Numbered from the stretch's first letter, positions 44,910-54,746 are shown. The stretch: DNA of 64,000 nucleotides from Paenibacillus sp. USDA918EY (GCF_009870825.1 NZ_WTWY01000003.1:1-64000), one strand, 5' to 3'. Program-made: numbers and translations. The notes: a model not told the origin generated them from the letters alone.

Positions 44910-45989
44910 TTAACCCCCGTTCGTCGGTCCCTTGCTTTTCGGCCGTTCCGTCGGCGGGTCTTTATGCGAATTCGTGACGGGCACATCGAGAAGATCCAGC
45001 AAAAACATAAACACGGGCACGCCGAGAATCAATCCCCATACCCCGAAGAAATGCTCGGAAACGATCAGTACCGCAAACGTGTAAAAAATCGGAAGATGCG
45101 TTTTGTCGGACATAAACTTCGGATTCATCACATAGGCTTCGAACGCATGTAAAACGGCCACCATCAGCAGCACGTAAATGACCTTCGGGATGCCTCCAAG
45201 GCTGAAGGCAATCGCGCATAGCGGAATCAGCGATACGATCACCCCCATGACCGGGATCAACCCGAGCAGGAAAATCATGATGGCCAGCGCGAACAGGTTC
45301 GGAAAGCCCATGATCCATAAAAACAGCGTCGAAAATACCGCATTGATCACGGAGATGAGGAATTGCACTTCGATGACTTTGCCGAACGAATCCGTAAACT
45401 TTTTGCCGAAATAAGCCAGCTCCTCGTAAACATAGGATAACTTGCTCGTTCTGAATTTTCCCGTGAAATTCGTCACTTTCTCTTTTTCCAGCATAAAAAA
45501 CAGGCTCATAATGATGGCGAGCGCCAAATTCAAGCTGAATTTCCCGACGTTCGAGATCGTGCTGGAGACGATGTCAAACCCTTGCTTGATATAAGCGGCA
45601 AAATCGATTTTGTGGATGTAATCCAAAATGTAGTCCATCACCATGTTGTTGGTTAACACCAAAGGGTTGCTGTAAAAATAAATGACCTGGTTAATGAGGC
45701 CGTTCAGCTCCGAAATGAGCTTGGGCGCGTACAGGTAGGCTCCGATCGACAGTGCGGCCACAAACAGCACGTAGATCAGAATAAGCGCGATTTTTTTGCT
45801 GATTCCCATCCGGTTCGTCAGCCTGCGGGTGATGGAAGAATGCACCCGGTTGACGAGATACGTCAGAATAAAGGTAATCAGGATGAGGTTCATCATGCTC
45901 CTGAACAGATACAGAAACACGATGAGCAAAACGAGTACCACGCCTCTTTTGACGGCGGGAAGCTGCAACACTTCTTTGAATGACGTCAT
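44910..45989 (-). CDS. AI-2E-family transporter
   Basis: 359 residues with seven to eight transmembrane segments and the long central region typical of the AI-2E/PerM family. Conserved blocks are FILTYLVNRV near the start and LLGLIPVMGVIVSLIP, plus FGVWGLILGVPV near the end. Members include autoinducer exporters and Na+/H+ antiporters, so the substrate is open. It stands alone on the minus strand. Confidence 0.88.
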   Translation of the reverse strand: MTSFKEVLQLPAVKRGVVLVLLIVFLYLFRSMMNLILITFILTYLVNRVHSSITRRLTNRMGISKKIALILIYVLFVAALSIGAYLYAPKLISELNGLINQVIYFYSNPLVLTNNMVMDYILDYIHKIDFAAYIKQGFDIVSSTISNVGKFSLNLALAIIMSLFFMLEKEKVTNFTGKFRTSKLSYVYEELAYFGKKFTDSFGKVIEVQFLISVINAVFSTLFLWIMGFPNLFALAIMIFLLGLIPVMGVIVSLIPLCAIAFSLGGIPKVIYVLLMVAVLHAFEAYVMNPKFMSDKTHLPIFYTFAVLIVSEHFFGVWGLILGVPVFMFLLDLLDVPVTNSHKDPPTERPKSKGPTNGG

Positions 45990-46095
45990 TGCTTTGCAAT
46001 CAGTCTCCTTTAATCTACAGAGTTTCTCTCCATGTCTTTTTATAAAAATGCTCTATGTCACCATATTACGCGAGGCCCGGCTTGCCATGCAAGTT

Positions 46096-46734
46096 TTACG
46101 CGCGCCGCCAATGCTTTTCGAACAAAGCGATGGAAAACATGAGCCAGGACGCGCTCGCCAAATACCCTCCAAGCACGTCGCTCGGGTAATGAACCCCCAA
46201 ATAAATCCGGCTTACCCCGATCATCAGCGTAAGCGCGACCCCGACTACGATCATCGCGATTTTTCCGGCAAATGCGTGGATATGCCTCCACAACAAAAAG
46301 GCGAAGGCGCCGTAAAGCGAAAACGCCCCCATCGAATGCCCGCTCGGAAAGCTGTACCCGGAGATTTCGATCAGCCGGTGCATATTCGGCCTGGCGCGCT
46401 GAACGAGATTTTTCAGCAGCACGTTCCACAATTCGGAGCCGCCTACGGCAACCACGAACATCAGCAGTTCCCGCCGGTGCTTGAGCACAATCATCAGGAA
46501 CAAAAAAGCCGCCACGGAAAGAATAACCGCCATGAACGAAGAACCCAAAAAGGTGAAAAATTTCATGACGGAAGTCAGACGGTCGTTCTCCATCCCCTGC
46601 ACGGCGGCAATGACGGCGTCGTCAAACGGCGCGATGCGGCCGGTGACGATCAGGATCGTTACGGCAATAAATAAAACGCCGAAAACAAGGCCGGCGATAA
46701 GCGCTATTTTAATCGGTCCGCGGCGCGATTCCAT
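46096..46734 (-). CDS. PAP2-family membrane phosphatase
   Basis: 212 residues with six transmembrane segments. The three phosphatase motifs are complete: KNLVQRARPN, SGYSFPSGHSM and SRIYLGVHYPSDVLGG. It could dephosphorylate undecaprenyl pyrophosphate or phosphatidic acid at the membrane. ATG 46734 follows GGGAGG; an upstream start at 46752 lies before that site. Confidence 0.92.
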   Translation of the reverse strand: MESRRGPIKIALIAGLVFGVLFIAVTILIVTGRIAPFDDAVIAAVQGMENDRLTSVMKFFTFLGSSFMAVILSVAAFLFLMIVLKHRRELLMFVVAVGGSELWNVLLKNLVQRARPNMHRLIEISGYSFPSGHSMGAFSLYGAFAFLLWRHIHAFAGKIAMIVVGVALTLMIGVSRIYLGVHYPSDVLGGYLASASWLMFSIALFEKHWRRA

Positions 46735-46875
46735 GACAGAACATCCTCCCAACTTTTGGATAAGCCTCTACAGTCTTTCCCTATTATCCATAAACCCGAT
46801 GCTTTTGTCACGCGCTCGGCAGGACGTCACGTGTTCCTGTTGTTTTTCCCGATGCTTGGGATGCCCGAAAGATAG

Positions 46876-46905
46876 AAAACGAGCAGCGGCTGTTTGCCGC
46901 TGCTC
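46876..46905 (-). terminator. terminator of the DUF1657 gene
   Basis: GAGCAGCGGC and GCCGCTGCTC pair around TGTTT; GTTTT follows on the minus strand. Confidence 0.8.
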
Positions 46906-46954
46906 GCGTCTACGGGTCAAGTTCGGTATGTAACGAGACCCCCTGCAGGAAGGA

Positions 46955-47161
46955 TTAGAATCCTTTGTATTGCGGTTCTTCGTTTTCCAGCTGCTGCACT
47001 CTGCTTTCCACCTGCTGCACGATTTGCTGGGTTTGCTGAGCGGCATTGGTGAACAGGTTTTTGGCTTCCTGGTTTTGCGTGCTGAGCGCAAACGTCTCCA
47101 AGCTGGCTTGCGCGCTTTTCAGAGAAGCGAGAGTCGTTTTCACTTGGGAAGAAACTGTCAT
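46955..47161 (-). CDS. DUF1657 small protein
   Basis: 68 residues, all-helical (TVSSQVKTTLASLKSAQASLETFALSTQNQEAK), the DUF1657 family. Such genes accompany spoVA-type operons in Bacillales, and the divergent gene at 47288 has a C-terminus of the same type. AAAGGAGGTGAG lies before ATG 47161. A sporulation role is inferred from the neighbourhood. Confidence 0.88.
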   Translation of the reverse strand: MTVSSQVKTTLASLKSAQASLETFALSTQNQEAKNLFTNAAQQTQQIVQQVESRVQQLENEEPQYKGF

Positions 47162-47287
47162 GTCGGTCTCACCTCCTTTGCAGAATGAGTACGAATCATA
47201 ATCTAACCTGCATGGATTGAAAAAATTCATAAAATGGGGGAGCGATGCAAATAATTTGGTTATTCAGACTGAAATGGGGGTTATGCT

Positions 47288-48148
47288 ATGCCGGAATGGG
47301 TCGAGGTCATTATCCGCACCCTGGCATCCATCGTTGTATTGTTTGGTTTGACCAAGCTCCTTGGCAAAAGACAAATTTCCCAGCTCTCCTTCTTCGAATA
47401 TATAACCGGGATTACGATCGGGGATCTGGCGGCGGCGATTTCGCTTAATGTCAAGGAAGCCTGGTATTTGGGGGTCATCTCTTTGACCGTATGGGTGCTT
47501 GTATCGCTGGGCATCGAGTTTTTGCAGCTGAAAAGCAAAAAAGCCCGCGATTTCCTCGACAGCAAAAGCACCGTCCTGATCAAGGACGGCAAGGTCATGG
47601 ACGACAACCTGAAAAAAGAGCGTCTGACCAACGAGGAGCTTATGCAGCTGCTGCGTAGCAAAAATGCCTTCAAAGCGGCCGAAGTGGAATTTGCCGTCAT
47701 GGAGCCCAACGGTGAAATCAACGTCCTGCTCAAAAAAGAAAACCAGCCTCTTACGCCGACGCATCTGGGCATCAAGGTCGGTCCCGAATCCGAGCCGCAA
47801 GCCGTCATCCTCGACGGGAAGATCATGGATGAGCCGCTGGCTACGCGGGGACTCAACCGGAGATGGATCCATGCGGAGCTGGAAAAACTGGGGGTTTCCC
47901 TGGACAACGTATTTTTAGGGCAAGTCGACGCTTACGGGCAGTTGTACGTCGATTTGTACGACGACCAGATCAAAGTACCCCAGCCGCAGCAAAAAGCGAT
48001 GTTGTTCGCCGAATTGAAAAAATGCCAGGCGGATCTTGAAATGTTCGGATTGTCCACGGACAGGCTGGACGCCAAAACGCTATATGGGCAATGCGCCACC
48101 CGGCTCGAGCAGGTGATCGACGACGTCAAGCCGTTATTAACGCGTTAG
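47288..48148 (+). CDS. DUF421 membrane protein with DUF1657-like tail
   Basis: 286 residues. Three transmembrane segments, including FGLTKLLGKRQISQLSFFEYITGITIGDLAAAI, are the YetF/DUF421 signature. A soluble domain with a duplicated alpha/beta unit follows. The last 45 residues (LKKCQADLEMFGLSTDRLDAKTLYGQ) look like DUF1657, so this is a DUF421-DUF1657 fusion. In Bacilli such genes precede mobile spoVA operons linked to spore wet-heat resistance. It is followed 12 bases later by spoVAC. Confidence 0.9.
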   Translation: MPEWVEVIIRTLASIVVLFGLTKLLGKRQISQLSFFEYITGITIGDLAAAISLNVKEAWYLGVISLTVWVLVSLGIEFLQLKSKKARDFLDSKSTVLIKDGKVMDDNLKKERLTNEELMQLLRSKNAFKAAEVEFAVMEPNGEINVLLKKENQPLTPTHLGIKVGPESEPQAVILDGKIMDEPLATRGLNRRWIHAELEKLGVSLDNVFLGQVDAYGQLYVDLYDDQIKVPQPQQKAMLFAELKKCQADLEMFGLSTDRLDAKTLYGQCATRLEQVIDDVKPLLTR

Positions 48149-48160
48149 GAGGACATTGAT

Positions 48161-48643
48161 ATGGTCAGCAAAAAGAAAAAAAAGCTTACCCCTGTCATGC
48201 AGGAATACCAGGCGCTTGCCAAAAAACGCGAGCCGAGCAAATTCGCCTTCAACAAACTGTGCAGGGCATTTCTCGTCGGCGGTATCATTTGCCTGCTGGG
48301 GCAATGCATTCAGCAGCTGTTTGTCCGTTTCGGCGGTTTCACCATAAAGGAAGCCGGCAGCCCTACGGCTGGCGTGCTGGTTCTGATCTCCGTCATCCTG
48401 ACAAGCCTCGGCGTATACGACAAAATCGCCCAATGGGCGGGAGCGGGCACCGCCGTGCCGGTCACCGGCTTTGCCAACGCCATGGCATCGGCCGCGATCG
48501 AATACCGCCGGGATGGCGTCGTGATCGGGCTGGGCGGCAGCATTTTCAAGGTAGCCGGGCCGGTCATCGTTTTCGGCACCCTTGCGGCGTTTGCCGTCGG
48601 CATCGCCTACGTCATATTCGATCCCAATATAGTAGGAGGTTGA
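48161..48643 (+). CDS. spoVAC: stage V sporulation protein AC
   Basis: 160 residues with three or four membrane segments. SpoVAC is a mechanosensitive channel component for dipicolinic acid uptake and release in spores. The motif GSPTAGVLVLISVILTSLGVYDKIAQWAGAGTAVPVTGFANAM is the conserved family core (given here by position about 67-110). TAGGAGGA precedes the ATG. It is the second gene in DUF421-spoVAC-spoVAD. Confidence 0.96.
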   Translation: MVSKKKKKLTPVMQEYQALAKKREPSKFAFNKLCRAFLVGGIICLLGQCIQQLFVRFGGFTIKEAGSPTAGVLVLISVILTSLGVYDKIAQWAGAGTAVPVTGFANAMASAAIEYRRDGVVIGLGGSIFKVAGPVIVFGTLAAFAVGIAYVIFDPNIVGG

Positions 48644-48649
48644 ACCGTT

Positions 48650-49660
48650 ATGCTGAAAGGCCATCAAAGCTGGCTGTTTGAAAACAAGCCTTCCATCCTT
48701 TCCACCGCAACGACGGTCGGCCCGTTCGAGGGACAAGGACCGCTGGCGGAAGACTTCGATATCGTACACGGCGAGCTTTATCTCGGACAAGACAGCTGGG
48801 AGAAAGCCGAGCGGGCTTTCCTCGAGGAAGCGGCCAAAATGGCGATCCAGCATGCCGGATTGACCGAAGGGCAAATTCAGTTCCATTTCGGCGGCGACCT
48901 CATGAACCAGATCGTGTCGAGCAGCTTCGCCGCAAGAACGCTGGCCATTCCATACGTCGGCATGTTCGGGGCGTGCTCCACCTCGATGGAAACCCTTGCG
49001 CTCGCCGCGTACGTCGTCAATTCCGGCGGCGCGAAACATGCGCTTGCCGCCACCTGCAGCCATAACGCCAGCGTCGAAAAACAGTTCAGGTATCCGACCG
49101 AATACGGGTCGCAAAAGCCGCCTACGGCCCAATTTACCGTCACCGGGGCCGGGGCCGCCGTAGTCGGGCAGGACGGGAGCGGCCCGTACGTCACCTCCGC
49201 GACGATCGGCCGGGTCGTCGACATGGGGATCACCGATCCCTTTAATATGGGAGCGGCCATGGCGCCGGCGGCGGTCGATACGATCGAAGCCCATTTCCGC
49301 GATTTGCAGATCGAACCCGGGTATTACGATCTGATCGTGACCGGAGACCTCTCGAAGGTCGGATATCAAATCGCCTCCGATCTGTTCAAAAAACATAACA
49401 TTCCCATGCAGCAGACCACGTACTCGGACTGCGGCATGATGATCTACGATTACGAAAAGCAAAACGTGCAGGCGGGTGCGAGCGGCTGCGCCTGCTCCGC
49501 GGTCGTAACCTACGGCCATTTGCTGAACCGGATGCGCCGCGGCGAATTGAACCGCATTTTGGTCGTCGCCACCGGAGCACTCCTGTCCCCGCTGACCTAT
49601 CAGCAGAACGAATCGATCCCTTGCATCGCCCACGCGGTGTCCATCGAGCGGGAGAAATAA
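48650..49660 (+). CDS. spoVAD: stage V sporulation protein AD
   Basis: 336 residues with a thiolase-like fold; SpoVAD binds dipicolinic acid on the inner spore membrane. Motifs are HGELYLGQDSWEKAER, GACSTSMETLALAA and FGGDLMNQI. It follows spoVAC with six bases between. Spore operons normally continue with spoVAE/spoVAEb, but here the next gene, behind a terminator, is a foldase. Confidence 0.96.
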   Translation: MLKGHQSWLFENKPSILSTATTVGPFEGQGPLAEDFDIVHGELYLGQDSWEKAERAFLEEAAKMAIQHAGLTEGQIQFHFGGDLMNQIVSSSFAARTLAIPYVGMFGACSTSMETLALAAYVVNSGGAKHALAATCSHNASVEKQFRYPTEYGSQKPPTAQFTVTGAGAAVVGQDGSGPYVTSATIGRVVDMGITDPFNMGAAMAPAAVDTIEAHFRDLQIEPGYYDLIVTGDLSKVGYQIASDLFKKHNIPMQQTTYSDCGMMIYDYEKQNVQAGASGCACSAVVTYGHLLNRMRRGELNRILVVATGALLSPLTYQQNESIPCIAHAVSIEREK

Positions 49661-49668
49661 ACGTCTGG

Positions 49669-49722
49669 AAAACATGGCTGTTTCCGCCGCTTTTGGCGAA
49701 AAACGGCCATGTTTTTTGCGGT
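49669..49722. terminator. terminator after spoVAD
   Basis: AAAACATGGC pairs with GCCATGTTTT, followed by T. It closes the DUF421-spoVAC-spoVAD unit right after spoVAD. Confidence 0.85.
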
Positions 49723-49845
49723 TTCTTAAAACTGCATTAAAATTTTTTCTTCACAATTTATTTCTTCTTAAGGATAAATGGTCCCGAATCTGGTAAAGTG
49801 ATACGCATAAGTGTTATTGTTATATCAAAGGAGGAGTTAGATTTA

Positions 49846-50970
49846 ATGTCAGAAAAAGAAAAAGACACATTGAATGAAGAAAACCTCAAACCTGAAGAGC
49901 AATCGGGGGTAAACCAAGGGCAGGACGCGCAGCCTTCGGACAAGCCTGCCGCGGAAAAACCGGCTCCTGTAAAGACAGAAAAGGCAGCTCCGGCTTCCGC
50001 CAAATCGCCTGCAGCGCCAAAAGCCGGCTCCGTGCCGCCGACACCGTCTCCTGCCTCCGGCAGCAAATTGTGGATGGTCGTTTCCTTAGTGCTGGCGATC
50101 GTTTTGGTCGTCGTGCTGATCAAACCACCATTCGCCAAAGGCGTAAGCAGCGAAGCGGTCGCAACGGTCAACGGCGAAAAAATTACGAAGGACAAGCTGT
50201 ACGGCGCTTTGGTGAAGGTCGGCGGCACGCAAACGCTGGACACCCTGATTTCCGAAACGCTTCTGAACCAGGAGCTTTCCAAAAAAGGCCTCAAGGTTAC
50301 CCAAGCCGACATCGATAAAGAAAAAGCGTTCATCAAAAAGCAATACGGCGACGAAGAAACCTTCCAATCCGCGCTTGCCCAAAGCGGCATGAGCGAAGAA
50401 GACTTCAACGATCAGATGGAGATGCAGGCAAAGCTGCGCAAGCTGCTCGAGCCTGAAGTGAAGGTCACCGACGACGACGTGAAAAAATATTTCGAGGAAA
50501 ACAAAGCTTCCTTCGATACGCCTGAAGAAGTGAAAGCTTCCCATATCCTTGTAGCCACCAAGGAAGAAGCCGAAGACATTCTGAAGCAGCTGAAAAACGG
50601 CGCCGATTTCGCGAAGCTGGCCAAGGAAAAATCGACGGATCCGGGCTCCAAGGACCAAGGCGGCGATCTCGGGTACTTCCCGCGCGGCAAAATGTACAAA
50701 GAGTTCGAGGATGCCGCGTTTAAGCTGAAGGACGGCGAACTGAGCGGCGTCGTCAAGACGCAAGCCGGTTACCATATCATTAAGAAAACGGGCTACAAAG
50801 CGGCTCATACCGCCACGTTGGACGAGAAAAAAGCGGACATCAAAGAGCAGCTGATCTTCCAGCAGCTCATGCAGAAAGCGCCGACTTGGCTTGCCGACAT
50901 CAAAGCCAAAGCGAAAATTACGAACAGCCTGGAAAAAGCGGCAGCTTCCAGCAAAGAGGAAAGCAAATAA
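49846..50970 (+). CDS. membrane-anchored PpiC peptidyl-prolyl isomerase, PrsA-like
   Basis: 374 residues. The N-terminal 75 residues are cytoplasmic, Pro/Ala-rich and low complexity. One transmembrane helix (KLWMVVSLVLAIVLVVVLI) anchors an external part with a SurA-N-like domain and a parvulin domain (ASHILVATKEEAEDILKQL, DLGYFPRGKMYKEFEDAAF). No lipobox is seen, unlike classical PrsA. It likely folds exported proteins at the cell surface. GGAGGAG before ATG 49846 fixes the start. Confidence 0.92.
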   Translation: MSEKEKDTLNEENLKPEEQSGVNQGQDAQPSDKPAAEKPAPVKTEKAAPASAKSPAAPKAGSVPPTPSPASGSKLWMVVSLVLAIVLVVVLIKPPFAKGVSSEAVATVNGEKITKDKLYGALVKVGGTQTLDTLISETLLNQELSKKGLKVTQADIDKEKAFIKKQYGDEETFQSALAQSGMSEEDFNDQMEMQAKLRKLLEPEVKVTDDDVKKYFEENKASFDTPEEVKASHILVATKEEAEDILKQLKNGADFAKLAKEKSTDPGSKDQGGDLGYFPRGKMYKEFEDAAFKLKDGELSGVVKTQAGYHIIKKTGYKAAHTATLDEKKADIKEQLIFQQLMQKAPTWLADIKAKAKITNSLEKAAASSKEESK

Positions 50971-50980
50971 TCGGTACATC

Positions 50981-51012
50981 AAAAAGGATACGCCAGGCGG
51001 CGTATCCTTTTT
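50981..51012. terminator. bidirectional terminator
   Basis: AAAAAGGATACGCC pairs perfectly with GGCGTATCCTTTTT around AGGC. It serves the foldase gene and the converging regulator gene. Confidence 0.92.
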
Positions 51013-51055
51013 GCGTTGAGATATAAGCATTCCGGTTTTTTGCCTTACGGCGACG

Positions 51056-51751
51056 TCACTCCCGTTGCCATCTGTATCCGATTCCCCACACCGTTTGAAT
51101 CGGGGTATAGGAAAGTCCCGCCCGCTGGACCTTTTCGCGGATGTTTTTGACATGGGTATCCACGACCCGGTAATCTCCGGCATAATCGTTCCCCCACAGG
51201 CTTTCGATCAGCATGTCCCGCGAATACACCCGGTGTTCGTTTTCCGCCAGCAGCAGCAAAATGTCGAATTCCTTTTGCGTCAGATCCACCGGCGTATCAT
51301 GCACGAGCACTTCCCTGCCTTCCGGGTAAATCGTCATTCCGGGCAGCTCAAGCTTCCGGACATGCCCGGCCTGGATCCGGGATTGCCTCGATCGGCGGAT
51401 CAGGGCGCGGATCCTTTCGGTCAGCTCTTCGGGCTGGAACGGCTTCGGCAAATAATCGTCGGCGCCGATTTTCAACCCTTTGACGATGTCTTTCGTATCG
51501 GAGCGGGCGCTCAGCATCAATACGGGCGCCGCCGAAAAGGCGCGAAGCTCCCCGCATACCTGCCATCCGTCCATATCGGGCATCATGATGTCGAGAATGA
51601 CGGCATCAAAAGCGTTCGCCCGGAGCAGGTCCAGCGCTTCCCTGCCGCTTGCGGCTTCCCTGACGCCAAACCCGGCCTGCATCAAATAAATGCGCAGCAA
51701 GTTGCGCATATTCCATTCATCATCGACGATCAATACTTGATCCTGGCTCAT
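51056..51751 (-). CDS. OmpR-family response regulator
   Basis: 231 residues. Phospho-acceptor D54 is in VILDIMMP; the second acidic pair is VDDE and the lysine is in LPKPFQP. The winged helix (LTQKEFDILLLLAENEHRVYSRDML) is complete. ATG 51751 follows AAAGGA and lies inside the 3' end of the kinase gene, which is transcribed first. The order kinase then regulator is less usual than the reverse. Confidence 0.9.
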   Translation of the reverse strand: MSQDQVLIVDDEWNMRNLLRIYLMQAGFGVREAASGREALDLLRANAFDAVILDIMMPDMDGWQVCGELRAFSAAPVLMLSARSDTKDIVKGLKIGADDYLPKPFQPEELTERIRALIRRSRQSRIQAGHVRKLELPGMTIYPEGREVLVHDTPVDLTQKEFDILLLLAENEHRVYSRDMLIESLWGNDYAGDYRVVDTHVKNIREKVQRAGLSYTPIQTVWGIGYRWQRE

Positions 51752-53165
51752 TTCCGATTCCTTTCTCTTCGGCGCAAGCCCCGGCCGGAAACACGACGGC
51801 AAAGGAGGTTCCTTCGCCAAGCCTGCTGCGGACCTCCACCGCCGCGCCCTGAAGCTCCGCCAGTTTTTTCACGATGGAAAGACCGAGACCGCTGCCCCCG
51901 TATTGCCGCGAGCGGGATTTTTCCACCCGGTAAAAACGCTCGAATACGTACGGCAGCTCTTCGGCCGGTATGCCGGGCCCGGAATCCCGGACTTCAATCC
52001 TTATGCGGTCCTTTTCCCGCGTTGCGGCGAGTACGATTTCTCCTTCGGACGTAAAGGTAACGGCATTGTCCAGCAGGTTCATTAAAATTTGCTCCATCCG
52101 GTTGACGTCGGCCCAAAGATGCAGCTCCTTCTCCGGATGGCTTACGCGAACGGCGACGCCTTTGTCCTCCGCCCGAAGCTTCACTTTCAGCGCGCTTTTA
52201 TCAAAAAGTTCGTTTACGTCCACCCATTCGGGACAGAGATCGATCCGGCCTTCCTCCATTTTCGCCAGGTCGAAAAGCTCGCGGATCAGGACCATGAGGC
52301 GGCGCGCTTCCCGGGCGATGATGCCCAAGGTTTCCTGTTGCTCCTCCTCGTCCCGGATCAGTCCCTTCGCAAGCACGTCGGCATACCCTTCCAGGTACGT
52401 GACCGGCGTCCGCAGCTCATGCGAGATGTTGGCAAAAAACTCGTTCCGCGTATCCCTGTACCGCTGCAGCTCGCCGGCCAAATCGTTGATCGCCCCGATC
52501 AGCGACCCGATTTCGTCTTTCCGCGCGACGGGCATCCGGGTTTCGAACTCCCCTTTTGCGATCCGCCGCGCCGCTTTTTCGATCTGCAGCAGGGGACGCG
52601 ACAGCTTCCTTGAAAGCACGAACACGAGTCCGAGCGTAACGATCAGCGCTCCCGCCCCCGTCATCATAATCATCATCCGGATCGTCCGGATCGAATGCTT
52701 CATCGCCTCCAGCGAACTGATGACATATATGCCGCCGCTGAACCGCCCCCCTGAATCCTGCATGGGTTTGCCGTGAAGCAGCAGCCATTTTCCGTTTACC
52801 GCAAATTCCGTCTCCACCTGACGGGACGCGAGCAAGCTCGGCTTGTCCCAAATCCCGTCCGGGTAGCCGCGCTCGCGGATGAGTCTCATATCCCTTTCGG
52901 AAAAGGTGCCGTCCTCGCGCAGCATAAAAATATCCACGTTCGAAAATTCGGACATCGTGCCGATGAGATTGGCGGATGCGGACGGTTGTTTTTTCAGCAT
53001 GCCGACGACGTGGGCCGCCAGCTCCTCGGCTTCGTTATGGCTCTGCTTCGTCGTGAATTTCGTAAACAGGCCGTTAAAGACGACGCCCAGAAGCAGCAGC
53101 ACGACGATAAACAGGCCGAGCATGACGGCGCCAAGCTTGAAGTCGATCCGGTTCCATCTATTCAT
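51720..53165 (-). CDS. sensor histidine kinase
   Basis: 481 residues. Two transmembrane segments (about 11-33 and 167-188) enclose an external sensor domain of about 130 residues. HAMP, the H-box NISHELRTPVTYLEGY with H249, and the ATPase domain (NLLDNAVTFT, GGSGLGLSIVKKLAEL) follow. The large external domain resembles CssS/ArlS-type kinases that sense envelope stress. It overlaps the regulator gene by 32 bases. Confidence 0.91.
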   Translation of the reverse strand: MNRWNRIDFKLGAVMLGLFIVVLLLLGVVFNGLFTKFTTKQSHNEAEELAAHVVGMLKKQPSASANLIGTMSEFSNVDIFMLREDGTFSERDMRLIRERGYPDGIWDKPSLLASRQVETEFAVNGKWLLLHGKPMQDSGGRFSGGIYVISSLEAMKHSIRTIRMMIMMTGAGALIVTLGLVFVLSRKLSRPLLQIEKAARRIAKGEFETRMPVARKDEIGSLIGAINDLAGELQRYRDTRNEFFANISHELRTPVTYLEGYADVLAKGLIRDEEEQQETLGIIAREARRLMVLIRELFDLAKMEEGRIDLCPEWVDVNELFDKSALKVKLRAEDKGVAVRVSHPEKELHLWADVNRMEQILMNLLDNAVTFTSEGEIVLAATREKDRIRIEVRDSGPGIPAEELPYVFERFYRVEKSRSRQYGGSGLGLSIVKKLAELQGAAVEVRSRLGEGTSFAVVFPAGACAEEKGIGNEPGSSIDRR

Positions 53166-53321
53166 TGCGATCCCTTGCTCCCTCTTGGCATGTCACGGCA
53201 GCACCGCGTTCGCGGCAGATTCAGGCTGCCGGATCATCATGCATGTCTACCCGCCCAGTATATCCTTAAAATGTGTAGAAATCATGAATTTGCTTGCGTC
53301 ACGAAGCCCAATTTCCATTGT

Positions 53322-54746
53322 TTAAAGTCCGAGCGATATATATTTGATCTCCAAATATTCCTCGATGCCGAAATGGCCGCCCTCCCGGCCGAGTCCGCTT
53401 TGCTTGAAGCCGCCGAACGGAGCCTGCGCCGTCGAAGGCAGCGGGTCATTGACGCCGACGATGCCGTATTCCAGCGCTTCCGCGGCATAGATCGCTTCCC
53501 GGATCCGTTCGGTGAAGACGTATGCCGCCAGCCCGTAAGGGCTGCGGTTGGCGCGTTGAACCGCCTCCTCCAGCGTGCGGAAGGTCGCAATCGGTGCCAG
53601 CGGTCCGAACGTCTCCTCGTTCATGCACTCCATCTCGTCGGTGGCATCCATGATGACCGTTGGCATCATGAAATAGCCGCTCGCATCCTCCGGGGCGTCC
53701 CCGCCCGCCAGGACCCGGCCGCCTTTGGCTTTCGCGTCCGCGATCTGGCGTTTCACTTTGTCGACGGCTTTCGCATTGATCAAGGGACCGACGTCCACGC
53801 CCTCCACCATACCGTTGCCGACTTTAAGGGCGGACGTGCGCTCCGCGGCCTTTGCGGCAAATTCCTCTGCGATTCCTTCCTCCACGTATACCCGGTTTGT
53901 GCATACGCAGGTTTGACCCCCGTTGCGGAATTTGGAGGCGATAAATCCGTTCACCGCCTTGTCCAGATCCGCATTCGCCGTGACGATAAACGGCGCGTGG
54001 CCGCCGAGTTCCAAGGAAATTTTCTTCACCGTGTCGGCCGCGCCGCGCATCAGCGTTTTTCCGACCGCCGTCGATCCGGTAAACGAAATTTTCCGGACGC
54101 GTTCGTCCCGCTGCCATGCTTCGGCTATCGGGGCCGCATCCCCGGTCACGACGTTCAGCACGCCCGCGGGAATGCCGGCTTGTTCGGCAAGCTGGGCCAG
54201 CTTCAAGGCGGTAAACGGCGTTTTCTCCGAAGGCTTCAAGACCACCGTGCAGCCCGCGGCTAAAGCCGGCGCCACTTTGCGCGTAATCATCGACGCCGGA
54301 AAGTTCCATGGCGTAATCGCCGCGATAACGCCGACCGGCTGTTTTTGCACCCAAATCCGTTTATTCGGAGCGGACGCCGGAATGGTCTGTCCATACACCC
54401 GCTTGCCTTCCTCGGCGTACCAGGAGACGAAGCTGTTCGCATACGCGATTTCACCCGCCGCTTCCTTGAGCGGTTTGCCCTGCTCCGTCGTCATGATTTC
54501 GGCGAGCTCCTGCGTGTGCGTTTCGATCAGGGCATGCCATTTCATCAGCAGTTGCGCACGCTCGCCCGCCGTCAGCGCCGACCAGGCACCGAGCGCGGCG
54601 AAAGCCGCATCGACGGCTTGGGACGCTTCTTCGGCGCCGCCTCTCGGAATCGTGCCGATGACTTCGAGGTTGGCCGGATTCCGGACCTCCATCTCCTCCT
54701 TGCAGCTTTTCCATTGACCGTTTATATACATCTTCTGGATATACAT
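53322..54746 (-). CDS. gabD: succinate-semialdehyde dehydrogenase
   Basis: 474 residues of the aldehyde dehydrogenase family. The catalytic cysteine is C280 in NGGQTCVCTNR, the general base is E246 in SLELGGH, and the NAD(P) site includes WNFPASM and FTGSTAVGK. The sequence around the cysteine is typical of GabD, which oxidises succinate semialdehyde from GABA or related breakdown. No GABA transaminase gene is nearby. AGGAGAGG precedes the ATG. Confidence 0.9.
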   Translation of the reverse strand: MYIQKMYINGQWKSCKEEMEVRNPANLEVIGTIPRGGAEEASQAVDAAFAALGAWSALTAGERAQLLMKWHALIETHTQELAEIMTTEQGKPLKEAAGEIAYANSFVSWYAEEGKRVYGQTIPASAPNKRIWVQKQPVGVIAAITPWNFPASMITRKVAPALAAGCTVVLKPSEKTPFTALKLAQLAEQAGIPAGVLNVVTGDAAPIAEAWQRDERVRKISFTGSTAVGKTLMRGAADTVKKISLELGGHAPFIVTANADLDKAVNGFIASKFRNGGQTCVCTNRVYVEEGIAEEFAAKAAERTSALKVGNGMVEGVDVGPLINAKAVDKVKRQIADAKAKGGRVLAGGDAPEDASGYFMMPTVIMDATDEMECMNEETFGPLAPIATFRTLEEAVQRANRSPYGLAAYVFTERIREAIYAAEALEYGIVGVNDPLPSTAQAPFGGFKQSGLGREGGHFGIEEYLEIKYISLGL

